Assembly (NCBI GenBank): GCA_000752675.2
Contig: LM994625.1
Location: forward strand, 365,940-429,939
Length of the DNA stretch: 64,000 nucleotides
DNA from: a bacterium OL-1
Lineage (GTDB): Bacteria > Actinomycetota > Coriobacteriia > Coriobacteriales > Atopobiaceae
Reading direction: 5' to 3'
Shown: piece after piece, positions 23,999 through 32,575 of the stretch
How positions within the stretch are numbered: the stretch's first letter is position 1
Layout of the letters: each line of letters opens with the position of its first letter
Position numbers and translations under genes: made by a program
Notes under the pieces: model-generated
What the model saw: the letters and a program-made list of their open reading frames with translations, nothing else
The model's database searches: none
Told to the model about the DNA's origin: nothing

Positions 23999-25222
23999 CT
24001 ACTCGGCCTTCTCGCTCTGCCACGCGCCGTCCCAGACAATCTGGCGGTAGCGGACGGGGTCGGTGTCGCCCTCGGTCGAGAAGAGCAGCACCTGGGAGTC
24101 GGGGCCAAGCTCGAGGGCCTCGCGCAGCTCGGCGTAGGCAGGGTCGGTCATGAGGGTGGAGATGACGCCCATGCCCACGGCGCCGGACTCGCCGGAGGTG
24201 ACCGCCGGGTCGCCCTTCACAGGTGCGGCCAGCATGCGCATACCCTTGGAGGAGACCCAGTCGGGGCAGCTCACGAAGGCGTCCGCGTGGTTGCGCAGGA
24301 TGTCCCAGCCAATGGTGTTGGGCTCACCGCAGGCAAGGCCGGCCATGATGGTCTGGAGGTCGCCACCCACAATGCGCGGGTTACCATCAGCCGCAACGGC
24401 GCCCTGGTAGAGGCAGTCGGCGGCGCCGGCCTCCATGATCACGAACTTGGGCGGGTTGCTCGGGAAGAGGTTAGTGAAGAAGCCCACCATGGAGCTTGCG
24501 AGCGAGCCCACGCCGGCCTGGACAAAGACGTGGGTGGGACGGTTGACCTCAAGTTGGCGCAGCTGGTCTGCCGCCTCGGCGGCCATGGTGCCGTAGCCCT
24601 GCATGATCCAGGACGGAATCTTGGTGTAGCCATCCCAGGCGGTGTCCTGCACGATCACGCCGTGCTCGGTCTCTTCGGCCTCCTTGGCGGCAAGGCGCAC
24701 GCAGTCGTCGTAGTTGAGCTCCTCGATCGTGACCTTGGCGCCCTCCTTGGCGATGTTGTCGAAGCGGGTCTTCGTGGAGCCCTTGGGCATGTGCACCACG
24801 GCATTCTGGTGCAGACGGTGGGCGGCCCAGGCAACGCCGCGGCCGTGGTTGCCGTCGGTGGCGGTGAAGAAGGTCGCGTGGCCAAAGTCATGCTCGAGCT
24901 GGTCGGACGTGAGGTAGTCAAAGTCGCAGTCCGCCACATCGCGGCCGGTCTCCTCGGCGATGTAGCGAGCCATGGCGAAGGAGCCGCCCAGGACCTTGAA
25001 CGCGTTGAGGCCAAAGCGGTAGCTCTCGTCCTTCACGTAGAGGCCGCCCAGACCAAGGCGGTTAGCCATACCGGAGAGGTTGGCAAGCGGGGTCACGGAG
25101 TACTGCGGGAAGCTCTTGTGGAACGCGCGGGCCTTGGCAACGTTCTCCAGGCTCATGACCTGCAGGTTCTTGTCCTCGCTCTTGGGCATGTGATTGGTGA
25201 CCCACTTGAACTTAGGCTCCAT
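23999..25222 (-). CDS. ygeX: Diaminopropionate ammonia-lyase YgeX
   Basis: 407 aa fold-type II PLP enzyme, full YgeX length. The PLP lysine is in RFGLNAFKVLGGSFAMA (near residue 76). The ATDGNHGRGVAWAA phosphate loop and the glycine-rich VQAGVGSLASSMVG are intact. It cleaves 2,3-diaminopropionate to pyruvate and two ammonia through a 2-aminoacrylate intermediate. In purine-degrading anaerobes ygeX is a standard member of the pathway set. It is a single-gene unit here, divergent from a guanine deaminase, with an operator-like site 67 nt upstream of its ATG. Confidence 0.95.
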   Translation of the reverse strand: MEPKFKWVTNHMPKSEDKNLQVMSLENVAKARAFHKSFPQYSVTPLANLSGMANRLGLGGLYVKDESYRFGLNAFKVLGGSFAMARYIAEETGRDVADCDFDYLTSDQLEHDFGHATFFTATDGNHGRGVAWAAHRLHQNAVVHMPKGSTKTRFDNIAKEGAKVTIEELNYDDCVRLAAKEAEETEHGVIVQDTAWDGYTKIPSWIMQGYGTMAAEAADQLRQLEVNRPTHVFVQAGVGSLASSMVGFFTNLFPSNPPKFVIMEAGAADCLYQGAVAADGNPRIVGGDLQTIMAGLACGEPNTIGWDILRNHADAFVSCPDWVSSKGMRMLAAPVKGDPAVTSGESGAVGMGVISTLMTDPAYAELREALELGPDSQVLLFSTEGDTDPVRYRQIVWDGAWQSEKAE

Positions 25223-25288
25223 GGTGCTCCCCTCTCTCTGCGTCGGCTCCCGACGCTTGCTGGACCAGATAAGAAAAAGTGTCTTACA

Positions 25289-25306
25289 GCCAAACTTTTT
25301 GTTAGC
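25289..25306. promoter_or_regulatory. Operator candidate between ygeX and guaD
   Basis: Imperfect palindrome GCCAAACTTTTTGTTAGC. The CCAAACTTTTTGTT core is identical to that upstream of ygeY (12502-12515). It could serve ygeX (minus) and the divergent guanine deaminase (plus). Confidence 0.55.
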
Positions 25307-25387
25307 ACATCAATTACACCACTTCCAAAGCACATTGCAAGGGCTATTGTCACCCCTCCGGCAAAAGGTTGGTCGCAGGCTTTGGAC

Positions 25388-25422
25388 GGATGAGACAAGG
25401 GGACAGTCCCTTTGTCTCATCC
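25388..25422. repeat. GAGACAAAGGGA-family palindrome
   Basis: Arms CGGATGAGACAAGGGGAC and GTCCCTTTGTCTCATCCG around a single A, with one mismatch. Same family as the elements at 4074-4104 and 32578-32606. It lies 54 nt before the guaD start. Confidence 0.75.
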
Positions 25423-25475
25423 GCTCCAACCCGTTAGACTGGGGCCACCAGGGCAGCAAACGGGAGGTCGGCGGC

Positions 25476-26843
25476 ATGGCAGCAGACGTACGGCAGGCGT
25501 TTCTCGGCTCGTTTTTCCACACACCCACGTATGGCTCGTTCGAGTACCTCGAGGACGCGCTTGTCGAGGTGGACGCAGGTGGCGTCATTGTGCGCGTCGT
25601 GCGCGCAAGCGACCCACGTCACGACGAGCTGGCACGCGCCTACCGGGAGTCCGGCATCCTTGTAGAGCTGGGGCCGGGACGCTATGGACTTCCCGGGTTT
25701 GTTGACCTGCACGTGCATGCGTGCCAGTGGCCACAGGCGGGCATCGCGCTTGACGAGCCGCTTGACCGTTGGCTTCTCGAGCGCACCTTCCCGCTGGAGT
25801 CCAAGTTCGCGGACGTCGAGTTTGCCCACACGGTCTACCGGGACCTCGTGCGCCAGCTCCTGGCACGCGGCACCACGACCGTTGTCTACTTCGGCAGCGC
25901 GCACCTTGCGGCCTCGATCGAGCTTGCCCGCGCCTGTGTTGACGCAGGTCAGCGAGGCCTTGTGGGTAAGACGGTGATGGATGACCCCGCGGCGAACCCA
26001 GACTATTACCGCGACGCGTCTCCCAAGAAGGCCGTCGAGGAGACCGCCCAACTCATCCGCGAGGTCGAAGCCATGCGCCCGGATGCACCCCAAGGCGTCT
26101 GGCCCGTGATCACGCCTCGCTTCATTCCCAGCTGCACCGATGAAGTTCTTCGCGGCCTGGGAAACCTTGCCGCGGAGCACGACGCCTACGTCCAGAGCCA
26201 CTGCAACGAGGGCCAGTGGGAGCATGACACGGTTCTGGCACGCTTTGGCAAGGAGGACCCCTACGCGCTGCGCGACTTTGGCCTTCTCCGCGAGCACTCA
26301 ATCATGGCGCACTGCACCTTCCTCACGCCGGATGAGGGCGAGCTCTTTGCGCAGGTGGGCGCGGGGATTGCTCACTGCCCCATCTCGAACGCGTACTTTG
26401 CGAGCAGCGTCTTGCCAGTGAAGCGTCTGCGTGAGCAGGGCGTGCACATTGGCCTGGGCACCGATATCTCGGGCGGCTTTAGCCCCAACATGTACGACAA
26501 CATCCGCCAGGCGGTCATGGCATCGCGCATGCTCGAGACGGGCTTCGATGCGCAGCGGCCCGAGGCCGAGCGCGGGAGCGGAGATGCGCGCATCTCTGTG
26601 GTGGAGGCGCTCTATCTGGCAACGGCAGGCGGCGCAGAGGCGCTTGGGCTGCCCGTGGGTACCTTTGAGCCAGGACGCGCCTTTGACCTGCAGGTTATTG
26701 ACACGCGCCTACCGTACGCCAATCTCACCGGCTTTGGCGTCTTCGACGCCCCGGAAGACCGTCTGGCACGCATCCTCTACCTTGCCACACCGGACAACAT
26801 CCGCCAGGTCTACGTGCAGGGCAGGCGCGTCATCGACAAGTAA
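25476..26843 (+). CDS. guaD: Guanine deaminase (amidohydrolase), copy 1
   Basis: 455 aa, full GuaD length. Metal ligands are in GLPGFVDLHVHACQWPQAG, VQSHCNEGQWEH, HSIMAHCTFLTPDE and IGLGTDISGGFSP. GuaD turns guanine into xanthine and ammonia, feeding the xanthine dehydrogenases. ATG at 25476 follows GGGAGG with a 10-nt gap. It is the only plus-strand gene in this part of the island and is convergent with the NCS2 permease, whose stop is 22 nt away. A second GuaD-type enzyme is at 36.6-37.9 kb. Confidence 0.88.
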   Translation: MAADVRQAFLGSFFHTPTYGSFEYLEDALVEVDAGGVIVRVVRASDPRHDELARAYRESGILVELGPGRYGLPGFVDLHVHACQWPQAGIALDEPLDRWLLERTFPLESKFADVEFAHTVYRDLVRQLLARGTTTVVYFGSAHLAASIELARACVDAGQRGLVGKTVMDDPAANPDYYRDASPKKAVEETAQLIREVEAMRPDAPQGVWPVITPRFIPSCTDEVLRGLGNLAAEHDAYVQSHCNEGQWEHDTVLARFGKEDPYALRDFGLLREHSIMAHCTFLTPDEGELFAQVGAGIAHCPISNAYFASSVLPVKRLREQGVHIGLGTDISGGFSPNMYDNIRQAVMASRMLETGFDAQRPEAERGSGDARISVVEALYLATAGGAEALGLPVGTFEPGRAFDLQVIDTRLPYANLTGFGVFDAPEDRLARILYLATPDNIRQVYVQGRRVIDK

Positions 26844-26849
26844 AAAAGA

Positions 26850-26912
26850 GAGTTTTCCCTTATCTCATTTATCCTCATCGATGTGAGAAGGGGTAACTCC
26901 CTCTGTCTCATC
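26850..26912. repeat. Degenerate palindromic repeat spanning the permease 3' end
   Basis: Arms AGAGTTTTCCCTTATCTCAT and GTGAGAAGGGGTAACTCCCT resemble degraded GAGACAAAGGGA-family elements. The right half is inside the coding region of the NCS2 permease and encodes its last dozen or so residues. Confidence 0.5.
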
Positions 26913-28271
26913 AAGCGGCTTGAGGTTGCGCTGCTCGGGCGTATTGTCCTCGGGCGGCAGGACGCTGTTCAGGATGATTGCCATGACGGCGCAGGGCGTG
27001 ATGGCCGAAGTGCCAAAGATCGTGGAGATCCACTCGGGCATGCCGGGACCGGCCAGCGAGCCGGATACCTGCGCAATGCCAATGCCAAATGCCACCGAGA
27101 TGCCAAAGACGGTGCAGGCACGCGGGGTGAGGCCGTCCTTCACCAGGATTCGGATGCCGTTCAGTGTGATGGTGCCAAAGACGCTAATGGTGGCGCCGCC
27201 AATGACCGGCTGGGGAATCATGAGCAAGAGCGCCGAGAGCTTGGGGCAGAGTCCCGCGGCGAGAAACACAAACGCCGCGCCGCCAAAGACCCACTTGTTG
27301 ATGACCTTGGTGCTCACGATGATGCCCACGTTCTGGCCAAAGGCCGAGGTGGGAAGGCCACCGAAGAAGGACGAGATAATGCTCACCATACCTTGGGCCT
27401 TGATGGCGCCGCCAATCTCGCGCTCGTTGGGCATGCGGTCCAGCGAGCCCGCGGATGCCGCGGAGAGGTCGCCGATGAGCTGAACGTTGACCATCACGTA
27501 GACCACGCCGAGCGTGATGCAGGCAGCCGGGTTGAACTCGATGCCATACGGCATGAATCGCGGCAGGGAGAACCACCCAGCGCTGAGCACCTCTGAGCCG
27601 TCGACCATGCCAAACGGGATGGCAACAATGCAGCCAATGATGATGCCAAAGAAGATCGAGCCGAGCTTGAGCACGCCCTTGCCAAAGTTGGCCAGGGCGA
27701 AGACCACGGCAAAGGTTATGAGGCCAACGATCCAGTTATAAATGCCTCCAAAGTTGGCCGAGCCAGCGCCGCCCGCCATGTACCTGATTGCCGTGGGGTA
27801 CAGCGAAACACCGATGGTGAAGATAACGGTACCGGTTACCAGAGGCGGAAAGAGCCGTCGCACCTTGCTGTAGAAGATGCCAAAGAGAATGGCGACGATG
27901 CCGCCCACCAGCTCTGCGCCGAGAAGTACCGAGAAGCCAAACTGAGCACCCACCGCCTGGAACGCGGGCAGGAACGCGAACGAGACGCCGGTAAGGATGG
28001 GGAGCCCCGCGCCGATGCGGCTGAAGAGCGGGAACTGCTGGAGCAGCGTGTCGATGGCCGAGAGGATGAGCGCCACCTGGATGATGGCGGTCTCCTGCTC
28101 CTGCGTAAACCCGCAGGTGGTGGCTATCATCATGGCCGGCGTGATAACGCCGGCGAAGGAGGCGAGGACGTGCTGGAGGGACATGGGGACGAGCGACCCC
28201 ACCGGCGGTAGTCCTTCCCGCTTAAAGAGCGACTCGTCGAGCTCCTGCTCTGCCTGTGCCCGCACTGCCAT
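26865..28271 (-). CDS. NCS2 family xanthine/uric acid permease
   Basis: 468 aa nucleobase:cation symporter-2 protein with about 14 membrane helices. The family motif is in the region TSAFGQNVGIIVSTKV, preceded by NEREIGGAIKAQGMVS; the amino-terminal PMSLQHVLASFAGVITPAMM is the usual substrate-site helix. It would import xanthine, uric acid or uracil with protons; the exact substrate cannot be assigned. ATG at 28271 has GGGGGAGG upstream. The C-terminal tail (about DETEGVTPSHIDEDK) appears to derive from a palindromic repeat. Monocistronic, with an operator-like palindrome 96 nt upstream. Confidence 0.9.
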   Translation of the reverse strand: MAVRAQAEQELDESLFKREGLPPVGSLVPMSLQHVLASFAGVITPAMMIATTCGFTQEQETAIIQVALILSAIDTLLQQFPLFSRIGAGLPILTGVSFAFLPAFQAVGAQFGFSVLLGAELVGGIVAILFGIFYSKVRRLFPPLVTGTVIFTIGVSLYPTAIRYMAGGAGSANFGGIYNWIVGLITFAVVFALANFGKGVLKLGSIFFGIIIGCIVAIPFGMVDGSEVLSAGWFSLPRFMPYGIEFNPAACITLGVVYVMVNVQLIGDLSAASAGSLDRMPNEREIGGAIKAQGMVSIISSFFGGLPTSAFGQNVGIIVSTKVINKWVFGGAAFVFLAAGLCPKLSALLLMIPQPVIGGATISVFGTITLNGIRILVKDGLTPRACTVFGISVAFGIGIAQVSGSLAGPGMPEWISTIFGTSAITPCAVMAIILNSVLPPEDNTPEQRNLKPLDETEGVTPSHIDEDK

Positions 28272-28366
28272 GTGAGCCTCCCCCGAGCGCCCCTGCGCCC
28301 CGTCGGATGTCCTTGACGTGCTCAAGCGTGCCACAGCTCGCTTGGCCGCGACAAATTATTAGTCTG

Positions 28367-28391
28367 ATTGCCATACAAATTGTTTGGCAAT
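28367..28391 (-). promoter_or_regulatory. Palindromic operator candidate upstream of the NCS2 permease
   Basis: 25-bp near-perfect palindrome with arms ATTGCCATACAA and TTGTTTGGCAAT around a central A (11 of 12 pairs). The preceding AGTCTG has the same spacing as at ygeY. On the minus strand it is followed by CAGACTAATAAT, a possible -10 region. Confidence 0.6.
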
Positions 28392-28527
28392 CGGCTGGAG
28401 TACCTAAACGGTAGGAATCCTCCCGTCAGCGGCATAGTCGAACGAGACTGCGAAGGACCAACAAGCAGGGATTCCAAAATCTGCAGACTGTTCGGCTGAC
28501 GATGAATGCCCACATCTGGACAGAAAA

Positions 28528-28571
28528 CCAGGGAACACCGGATGGAACAACTCCATCTCAGCGTTCCCTGG
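28528..28571 (-). terminator. Intrinsic terminator after the TDT transporter gene
   Basis: 9-bp arms CCAGGGAAC (28528-28536) and GTTCCCTGG (28563-28571), followed on the minus strand by TTTTCTGTCC. The rest of the 28272-28617 gap holds only this and the operator site. Confidence 0.75.
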
Positions 28572-28617
28572 CAGCAAACGGCGGTGCCCTAGGCCCTTGG
28601 CGCGCGATGCGATGCGC

Positions 28618-29550
28618 CTAGGCCTTGTGCTCCTGGGCCTTCTCCCCACCAAAGATGTGCATGAGGAAGCGAATCAGCGCGTACAGCACAAGCGCGGTCG
28701 CGATGATTGTCTCAATCAGTACGATGGGTGCAAGCCAGGGCGCGGGCGCCTCCAGCTTTGCCACGCAGGCCATGGTCTGCCTAAGCGCGATGGCAGAGAT
28801 CACAAACGGGAAGGTGTAGGCCGCGTAGCTCGGCGCGAAGGCGGTGACCTTGAGGAAGCGAGGCAGCTGCGTGAGAACCACCACATAGAGGACAGTTGCA
28901 ACGATCTCAAGGCACACAAGCAGCGGGAGCACCTTGGGCGTCACGGACTGCACGTATGCGGCCACGCAGAGGCTCGCCGGTGCGGTCATGATGCAGAACA
29001 CCGGGCGTGCCGGAACGGGCGGCTCCCCCACCTTGGCATAGCGGCAGATGATTGCAACGGTCAGGACGACAAAGGTCACCAGGCCAAACCAGAAGCACGC
29101 CGCGCCAACGGCCTCCGTACCAAATGCCGGAGCGCTTACAGACGCGGCGGCGATGCCCACATAGACAATGTACCAGCTAGGGAACACCTGCTTGAGGTTG
29201 AAGTGCGCCACATACTTGACCGTGAACCACACAATCAGGCAAATATGCAGGACAAGGCCAACCCACCACAGGGCAACGCCAAAGCCTTCGGACAGTGGCT
29301 TTGCGTACGCAGCAAGAAGCAGCAATGCCATGGAGAAGGTGCCCGAGATGCTCGCAAGCATCGGGTTCTGCATGTCCTTACGCACAGACCCAAAGTCGCC
29401 GACGAGCTTAGCCAGGAAAAGCACGCCGAGCAGCGCGGAGATAACGCCAAAGACAAGGCGAACGCCCTCGCTGTAGCTCTGGAGCAGGTTGCCCAGCGCC
29501 GCACAGCCAAGCATGGCGCCCGTAATGGGAAGGGGAACCCTCTTAAGCAA
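28618..29550 (-). CDS. TDT-family (SLAC1-like) transporter
   Basis: 310 aa, about ten helices, matching the tellurite-resistance/dicarboxylate transporter (TDT, SLAC1-like) family: LPITGAMLGCAALGNLLQ, SGTFSMALLLLAAYAKPL, APSYAAYTFPFVISAIALR. The start is a TTG at 29550, chosen because AAGGAGG lies 6 nt upstream; it overlaps the upstream stop by 8 nt. TDT proteins move small anions such as malate, sulfite or chloride. As the last gene of an operon with two cysteine-rich redox proteins, it may export or import the substrate or product of that pair; the ion is unknown. Confidence 0.82.
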   Translation of the reverse strand: MLKRVPLPITGAMLGCAALGNLLQSYSEGVRLVFGVISALLGVLFLAKLVGDFGSVRKDMQNPMLASISGTFSMALLLLAAYAKPLSEGFGVALWWVGLVLHICLIVWFTVKYVAHFNLKQVFPSWYIVYVGIAAASVSAPAFGTEAVGAACFWFGLVTFVVLTVAIICRYAKVGEPPVPARPVFCIMTAPASLCVAAYVQSVTPKVLPLLVCLEIVATVLYVVVLTQLPRFLKVTAFAPSYAAYTFPFVISAIALRQTMACVAKLEAPAPWLAPIVLIETIIATALVLYALIRFLMHIFGGEKAQEHKA

Positions 29551-30118
29551 CGAAGTCCTCCTTCTTCATGGGCTCAACGTCATCGATCTTGCGACGGGGC
29601 AGGGGCTCGGCGCCACCCTCGACGCCCTCGTCGAGGTTCTTGATGCCCTCCTCGCGGCAGACGATCGTGGCGACCTTCCAGGCGCAGAGTCCGGTGAACC
29701 AGATGCACTGCTCCTTGTGCTCGCCATGGCCCATGTCGAACTCGCGGGTAAGAACACGGCAGCACAGGGCATGCTTGCCGTTCTCGTCACGGAACCAGTC
29801 GTGCAGCTCATGGGTGAGACTCATGCACTTCAGGACGGCAGGATCGGTAGGGCCGTTCTGGGTGGTGCGGCCATAGAGCAGGCCAAGCGCGGCAACTCCG
29901 CCATTGGCGGCACCGCACATGCAGCCGGACTTGCCCACGCCCACGGACATGCCCGAGACCATTGCGATGACCTGCTCGGGGACGTCGAGCTTGAAGCAGT
30001 CGCGGATGGCGCACATGACGGCCTCGTCGCAGAAGAATCCGCCCTTGTAGTAGCTCTCGGCCAGACGCTGTACCTTGTGCGGGCTGACCTCGGTTGCATT
30101 GATCTTTACGTTAGCCAT
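29543..30118 (-). CDS. C_GCAxxG_C_C family redox protein
   Basis: 191 aa. The family signature is clear: GGFFCDEAVMCAIRDCF, then KSGCMCGAANGGVAALG, then HALCCRVLTREFD and CIWFTGLCAWKVATIVC. Members are small cytosolic proteins with conserved cysteines, found mostly in anaerobes and thought to be redox-active or metal-binding; no reaction is established. ATG at 30118 has GAAGGGA upstream. It is sandwiched between the dehydratase-like [4Fe-4S] protein and the TDT transporter, in one operon. Confidence 0.85.
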   Translation of the reverse strand: MANVKINATEVSPHKVQRLAESYYKGGFFCDEAVMCAIRDCFKLDVPEQVIAMVSGMSVGVGKSGCMCGAANGGVAALGLLYGRTTQNGPTDPAVLKCMSLTHELHDWFRDENGKHALCCRVLTREFDMGHGEHKEQCIWFTGLCAWKVATIVCREEGIKNLDEGVEGGAEPLPRRKIDDVEPMKKEDFVA

Positions 30119-30212
30119 GAAGAATATCCCTTCATCGGGCCCCGCCACAGGCGGAGCCCAGAGTTTCAGAAGTATGTTGTTGAAGACGTGGCCCCGTGCG
30201 GGCCAAGCCACC

Positions 30213-31496
30213 CTAGATCATCTCGAGGAAGGCCTGGATACGCGTTGTGAGCTGGCCGTCGCCCTCCGCGGAGTAGTCGGTCGAGAGGTGCATGTATGGA
30301 ATGCCAGCCTCCTGCGCGGCCTTCTCCATGTCGAACGCCTCCATCTCGTAGATGGTGCAGAACGAGAGAGACGCGTCGATGATGCCGTCGGCGTGGAGCT
30401 CGCGCGCCATGCGGATGACGTCGTCGCGACGACCCTGGTTGGGCGTGAAGATGGCGCACTGGATGTTGAGGTAGCGGTCTGCGATGTCGTCGAGCATCTC
30501 GTCGACAGTGGCGCCGTCCTCTGGCACGAGGTCCTTGTAGTACCGGCTGCCAGTGCAGCACTCCTCGCCTACCACCACGCCGCCGGCCTTCTCAATGATG
30601 TTGAAGAGCTTCCAGTTGGGCACGGCCATTGGCGTGCCGGTGTAGAGGATGCGCTTGGCTCCCTTGGGTGCAGCGCCAATACCCTCTGCCACGCGCTTCT
30701 CGCACTCGTCGGCCATCTGGTTGATTGCGCCGGTCAGACGCGCCGAGTCATCCATAAAGGCAGCTTGCACGGTAAGCAGGGAGTCCAGACCGGAGATGGG
30801 CGCGGGATCCGCCGCGCGAGTGGCCGAGAGGCGCTGCAGGGCACGGCGCTTGTCGTTGGCAAGCTTGATTGATGCCCGCAGGCTCTCCTCGGTGATCTTC
30901 TGGCCCGTCTCCTCCTCAATGCGCGCGGCAAGCGCGTGGACCTGGTGACGCCACTGAAGCTTGGTGTCCTCGTTGCGGACATGCGGCACGTCCATGATGT
31001 ACATGGGCTTGAGCTTGGAGAACTGCTCGTAGGCCTTCTTCTTGCCATCGCAGGTGTTCTCGCCAACCACAAGGTCGGCGCTCTCGATGTAGGGGCACAC
31101 GCGACCCAGCTTGAAGCCCATGAAGCCCTTGATGAGCGGGCAGGTGTTGCGCGGCACGTACCTCTCGGCATCCTCGGGCGCCCACTCGGCACCAGCGCAG
31201 AGGCCAACCTCCACGGCGCCCGCGGCAGTCACGACCTCCTCGGGCACGTAGAGGCAGAAGCTGCCGATGATCTTCTTGGGGTTGCCCTCGCTGCGGCCGT
31301 CCACCATCTCGCGGATGCGGCCGGAGTGCAGGTTTGCGGCAACGCCGTCCAGGTAGGACGTGGACGCCGGTCGGTTCTTCTGCGTGAGAAACATGGTCTG
31401 GTACATCTCGCCCACAACGCCCAGAAGGCCATCGTGCGCCTCGACGTCCATGCCCAGATCACCCCACATTTTGTGGTAGTCGTACTCGTCTGCCAT
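30213..31496 (-). CDS. 2-hydroxyacyl-CoA dehydratase-type (HgdB/YjiM, double-cubane-like) protein
   Basis: 427 aa of the 2-hydroxyacyl-CoA dehydratase subunit D superfamily. Conserved cysteines occur in SFCLYVPEE, NTCPLIKGFMG, ENTCDGKKKAYE, EECCTGSRYY and SFCTIYEMEAFD. Only one subunit gene is present, whereas true dehydratases need two; a single-gene form is typical of double-cubane-cluster reductases such as YjiM. Those depend on an ATP-hydrolysing activator (HgdC/YjiL type), which is not in this window. ATG at 31496 has GGAGAGGAG upstream. First gene of the operon with the C_GCAxxG protein and the TDT transporter. The substrate is unknown. Confidence 0.85.
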   Translation of the reverse strand: MADEYDYHKMWGDLGMDVEAHDGLLGVVGEMYQTMFLTQKNRPASTSYLDGVAANLHSGRIREMVDGRSEGNPKKIIGSFCLYVPEEVVTAAGAVEVGLCAGAEWAPEDAERYVPRNTCPLIKGFMGFKLGRVCPYIESADLVVGENTCDGKKKAYEQFSKLKPMYIMDVPHVRNEDTKLQWRHQVHALAARIEEETGQKITEESLRASIKLANDKRRALQRLSATRAADPAPISGLDSLLTVQAAFMDDSARLTGAINQMADECEKRVAEGIGAAPKGAKRILYTGTPMAVPNWKLFNIIEKAGGVVVGEECCTGSRYYKDLVPEDGATVDEMLDDIADRYLNIQCAIFTPNQGRRDDVIRMARELHADGIIDASLSFCTIYEMEAFDMEKAAQEAGIPYMHLSTDYSAEGDGQLTTRIQAFLEMI

Positions 31497-31900
31497 GGTG
31501 ACTCCTCTCCTGCGTCCACGCATGGCCGACGTCCTCACGTCCAGGCAGAACCTTGCGAGAGACCCACATAACTGCAGCACTGCACCCGCCTGGGGGCGTC
31601 CTTACGCCAACCCAGCCCTGACGGGCAATCTCTAGGCGTCCACCGTTATCTTTTCTCGTGACTATCGGTGGTGCTGTTTCATCATAACAGTTTGTAAGGT
31701 TTCCTGAATATCTATTGGGCGTATGGCAGACGAACGGTGCCATAAGAACGAAGAGCGCCCAAAGAGCTCGGCGAACGGTGAACATGCGCCCCCAAGCGAA
31801 CTGCTCCTTGCGCAGAGGCACATCGCGGTATTATCGGCTCAACAAACCCTGCGTACCGCCAGATACGCCTCATGCGACAAGACGCCAGAACGGAGAAACT
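31497..31900. other. Intergenic region between divergent genes
   Basis: About 400 bases between the dehydratase-like gene (minus) and the hypothetical gene (plus). The minus-strand leader is GC-rich. A weak operator-like site, TAACAGTTTGTAA, lies near 31685-31697, in an AT-richer stretch that probably holds both promoters. I saw no RNA motif I can name. Confidence 0.4.
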
Positions 31901-32407
31901 ATGAACGAGACAAACGCCAACATGCCGCAGCCAACGGAGCTCATCTCTGCAGAAGACGCCCGCGCCCTCACTGCAGCTGCCAAGCCGGGCCGATCTCAGG
32001 CCGAGGCGGACACCCTTGCCACAAATGCCCTGCGGTGGGCCATGCGCAACGCAGAGGGCCAGACCAGCACGCGCATTCGCACGTACGCCATGTACGGCAG
32101 GACATCGGTGATGCTCAAGTTTGCACCTGGCGAGACGGACTGCGCTGGTGCTGGCAACGCCTTCTACAACGATCTTCTCGCAAACAGTAACGTCCTGGTA
32201 GCCGATGCCATCTCGAGCATTATCCACGGTCGGCCTCAGGGGCTCATCTCTCCCCTGCAGGAGATGCGCCTGCTCAACGAGTACAACGCCAAGCTCGTGG
32301 CGTTCCTGCGACGCCTGCGCCGAGCCGGCTATGACGTAAAGGCCGGCGAGGAGCTTGCTTCCGAGGGCGTGCATGACAACAGCACCGTCGTGGTGAGCTG
32401 GGGCTAG
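31901..32407 (+). CDS. Hypothetical cytosolic protein
   Basis: 168 aa; I do not recognise the family. The N-terminal third is predicted helical (ISAEDARALTAAAKPGRSQAE; ADTLATNALRWAMRNA). A beta-like stretch follows (TRIRTYAMYGRTSVMLKF), then a basic helix (YNAKLVAFLRRLRRAGYDV), ending STVVVSWG. There is no signal peptide or membrane helix. ATG at 31901 is chosen for CGGAGAAA upstream. It stands alone, divergent from the dehydratase-like operon and convergent with xdhC. Confidence 0.7.
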   Translation: MNETNANMPQPTELISAEDARALTAAAKPGRSQAEADTLATNALRWAMRNAEGQTSTRIRTYAMYGRTSVMLKFAPGETDCAGAGNAFYNDLLANSNVLVADAISSIIHGRPQGLISPLQEMRLLNEYNAKLVAFLRRLRRAGYDVKAGEELASEGVHDNSTVVVSWG

Positions 32408-32500
32408 AAGCGAGCGGGGGTCTCCTCCACCCTGGCACGAATTTGCGGTTGGGCATCGTCTGCCAGAGCATCAATGCCCGTCCGTATGGCCTCACTTTGC

Positions 32501-32572
32501 AACACATTCGTCGCACGATTCTGTAACAAGCAGGGCGCGTCACACATTCGTCTCCGATTGTGTGACGCGCCC
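32501..32572. repeat. Paired palindromic units (TTCG/CGA family) with a strong hairpin
   Basis: Unit 1 (32501-32526) is AACACATTCGTCGCACGATT followed by CTGTAA. Unit 2 (32533-32572) has exact 14-bp arms GGGCGCGTCACACA and TGTGTGACGCGCCC. Same family as the units at 12.7 kb and 39.8 kb. It may also terminate transcription from either side. Confidence 0.7.
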
Positions 32573-32575
32573 TCA

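Noticed and set aside
30213-31496. A classical 2-hydroxyglutaryl-CoA dehydratase used in amino acid fermentation.
   Set aside because: There is no second subunit, activator or CoA-transferase gene nearby; a single-gene double-cubane-type reductase fits better.
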